Positions 6,033-6,328 of a DNA stretch of 6,328 nt are shown one piece after another (the first letter of the stretch is position 1; every line of letters starts with the position of its first letter). The translations under genes were made by a program, and so were the position numbers. The notes beneath the pieces are model-generated. The model was not told where the DNA came from and did no database searches. It was given only the letters and a program-made list of their open reading frames with translations. This DNA comes from Oscillospiraceae bacterium (GTDB taxonomy: Bacteria; Bacillota; Clostridia; Oscillospirales; Oscillospiraceae), in assembly GCA_017435245.1 (NCBI GenBank), contig JAFSFK010000191.1, forward strand, positions 1 to 6,328, in the 5' to 3' direction.

Positions 6033-6256
6033 AAATTCCGATTTATCGAGCTGTCAAAGCCTCCCTTGTGTAAAGGGAGGTGGCCGAGCGCAAGCGAGGT
6101 CGGAGGGATTGTTAGGAACTGTATAATCACGAAAAATGTGCGTGATTGCTGGGTTTCCTAACAACCCCTCAGTCAAAAATCAAAGATTTTTGACAGCTCC
6201 CCTTACACAGGGGAGCCTTTGGCGGGCTAACGCCACTGCTCGATAAACTGGAATTT
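6033..6256 (+). repeat. MITE-like structured repeat, copy 2 (complete)
   Basis: This 224-base element has terminal inverted repeats AAATTCCGATTTATCGAGC (6033-6051) and GCTCGATAAACTGGAATTT (6238-6256), which pair at 17 of 19 positions. Inside are CCTCCCTT/AAGGGAGG-type stems (about 6060-6080), a central stem TTGTTAGGAA/TTCCTAACAA (6109-6118 with 6155-6164) enclosing AATCACG/CGTGATT (6125-6131 with 6141-6147), GTCAAAAATC/GATTTTTGAC (about 6172-6194) and GGCTCCCC/GGGGAGCC-type arms to 6220. It is the inverted counterpart of copy 1 at 1-199. It carries no transposase. I could not identify a convincing target-site duplication in the flanks. Confidence 0.88.
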
Positions 6257-6287
6257 AAAAGCGGAGTGGTTGACCACGCCGCTTTTT
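6257..6287 (-). terminator. Intrinsic terminator of the reverse-strand gene at the right edge
   Basis: AAAAGCGG (6257-6264) pairs with CCGCTTTT (6279-6286). After one A-G mismatch the stem continues with GTGG/CCAC around a short TTGA loop. T-runs on both strands make it potentially bidirectional. It lies 8 bases beyond the stop codon of the reverse-strand gene, and its distal A-run abuts the end of the repeat at 6256. Confidence 0.82.
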
Positions 6288-6295
6288 ATATAGGT

Positions 6296-6328
6296 TTAGA
6301 TACCTGCCAGCTTCAGCAGCTCGGGAAC
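6296..6328 (-). CDS. C-terminal end of an unidentified protein (partial gene)
   Basis: On the reverse strand, from the window edge, ten codons read VPELLKLAGI and end in TAA (6298-6296). The call rests mainly on context: the stop is followed within 8 bases by a well-formed intrinsic terminator. Ten residues are too few to assign a family. One other frame also stays open across this piece, so even the frame is provisional. Confidence 0.5.
   Translation of the reverse strand, partial: VPELLKLAGI

Noticed and set aside
5278..6126. A 282-codon forward open frame overlapping the metallo-hydrolase gene.
   Set aside because: The reverse strand carries all the metal-binding motifs, a consensus ribosome site and a promoter. 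The forward frame has none and runs into the repeat.

Overview
The window looks like accessory carbohydrate-metabolism DNA from a gut-type Clostridia, probably Oscillospiraceae (Faecalibacterium-like). This placement is an inference from moderately GC-rich genes with strong AAGGAGG-type ribosome sites, AT-rich gaps, and intergenic repeats built from GGCTCCCC/GGGGAGCC and GTCAAAAATC/GATTTTTGAC hairpins, which I associate with that group. It was not checked against any database.

Layout. Positions 1-199 are the cut-off end of a structured, MITE-like repeat. Positions 200-444 are an AT-rich regulatory gap with a good candidate promoter (383-411). Two forward genes follow, 64 bases apart: a cytoplasmic Gfo/Idh/MocA-family NAD(P)-dependent oxidoreductase (445-1632) and a 1053-residue GH2 LacZ-type beta-galactosidase (1697-4858). 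A hairpin lies between them and a clear terminator (4862-4893) follows the second. Positions 4908-5189 hold a composite repeat whose centre (5027-5166) is a run of small perfect hairpins. On the reverse strand, 5973-5188 encodes a metallo-beta-lactamase-fold hydrolase of the MJ0301/COG1237 type, with its own near-consensus promoter (5995-6023). A second, oppositely oriented copy of the left-hand repeat fills 6033-6256. A terminator (6257-6287) and the last ten codons of another reverse-strand gene (6296-6328) close the window.

How it fits together. The oxidoreductase and beta-galactosidase are probably one two-gene unit acting on imported beta-galactosides or related glycosides in the cytoplasm. 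The oxidoreductase is a divergent family member: the EKP motif reads EKL and the usual C-terminal-domain His reads Tyr. Its substrate cannot be named. The beta-galactosidase keeps both catalytic glutamates and the Mg site but lacks the E. coli Trp999 equivalent. The metallo-hydrolase is convergent and transcribed separately, so its link to sugar metabolism is unproven.

The most unusual material lies between the genes. A 19-base end motif of the form AAATTCCRGTTTATCGAGC, or its complement, recurs at six places and bounds two different kinds of repeat core. The elements sit directly against gene ends and terminators, and one overlaps the stop codon of the hydrolase gene.
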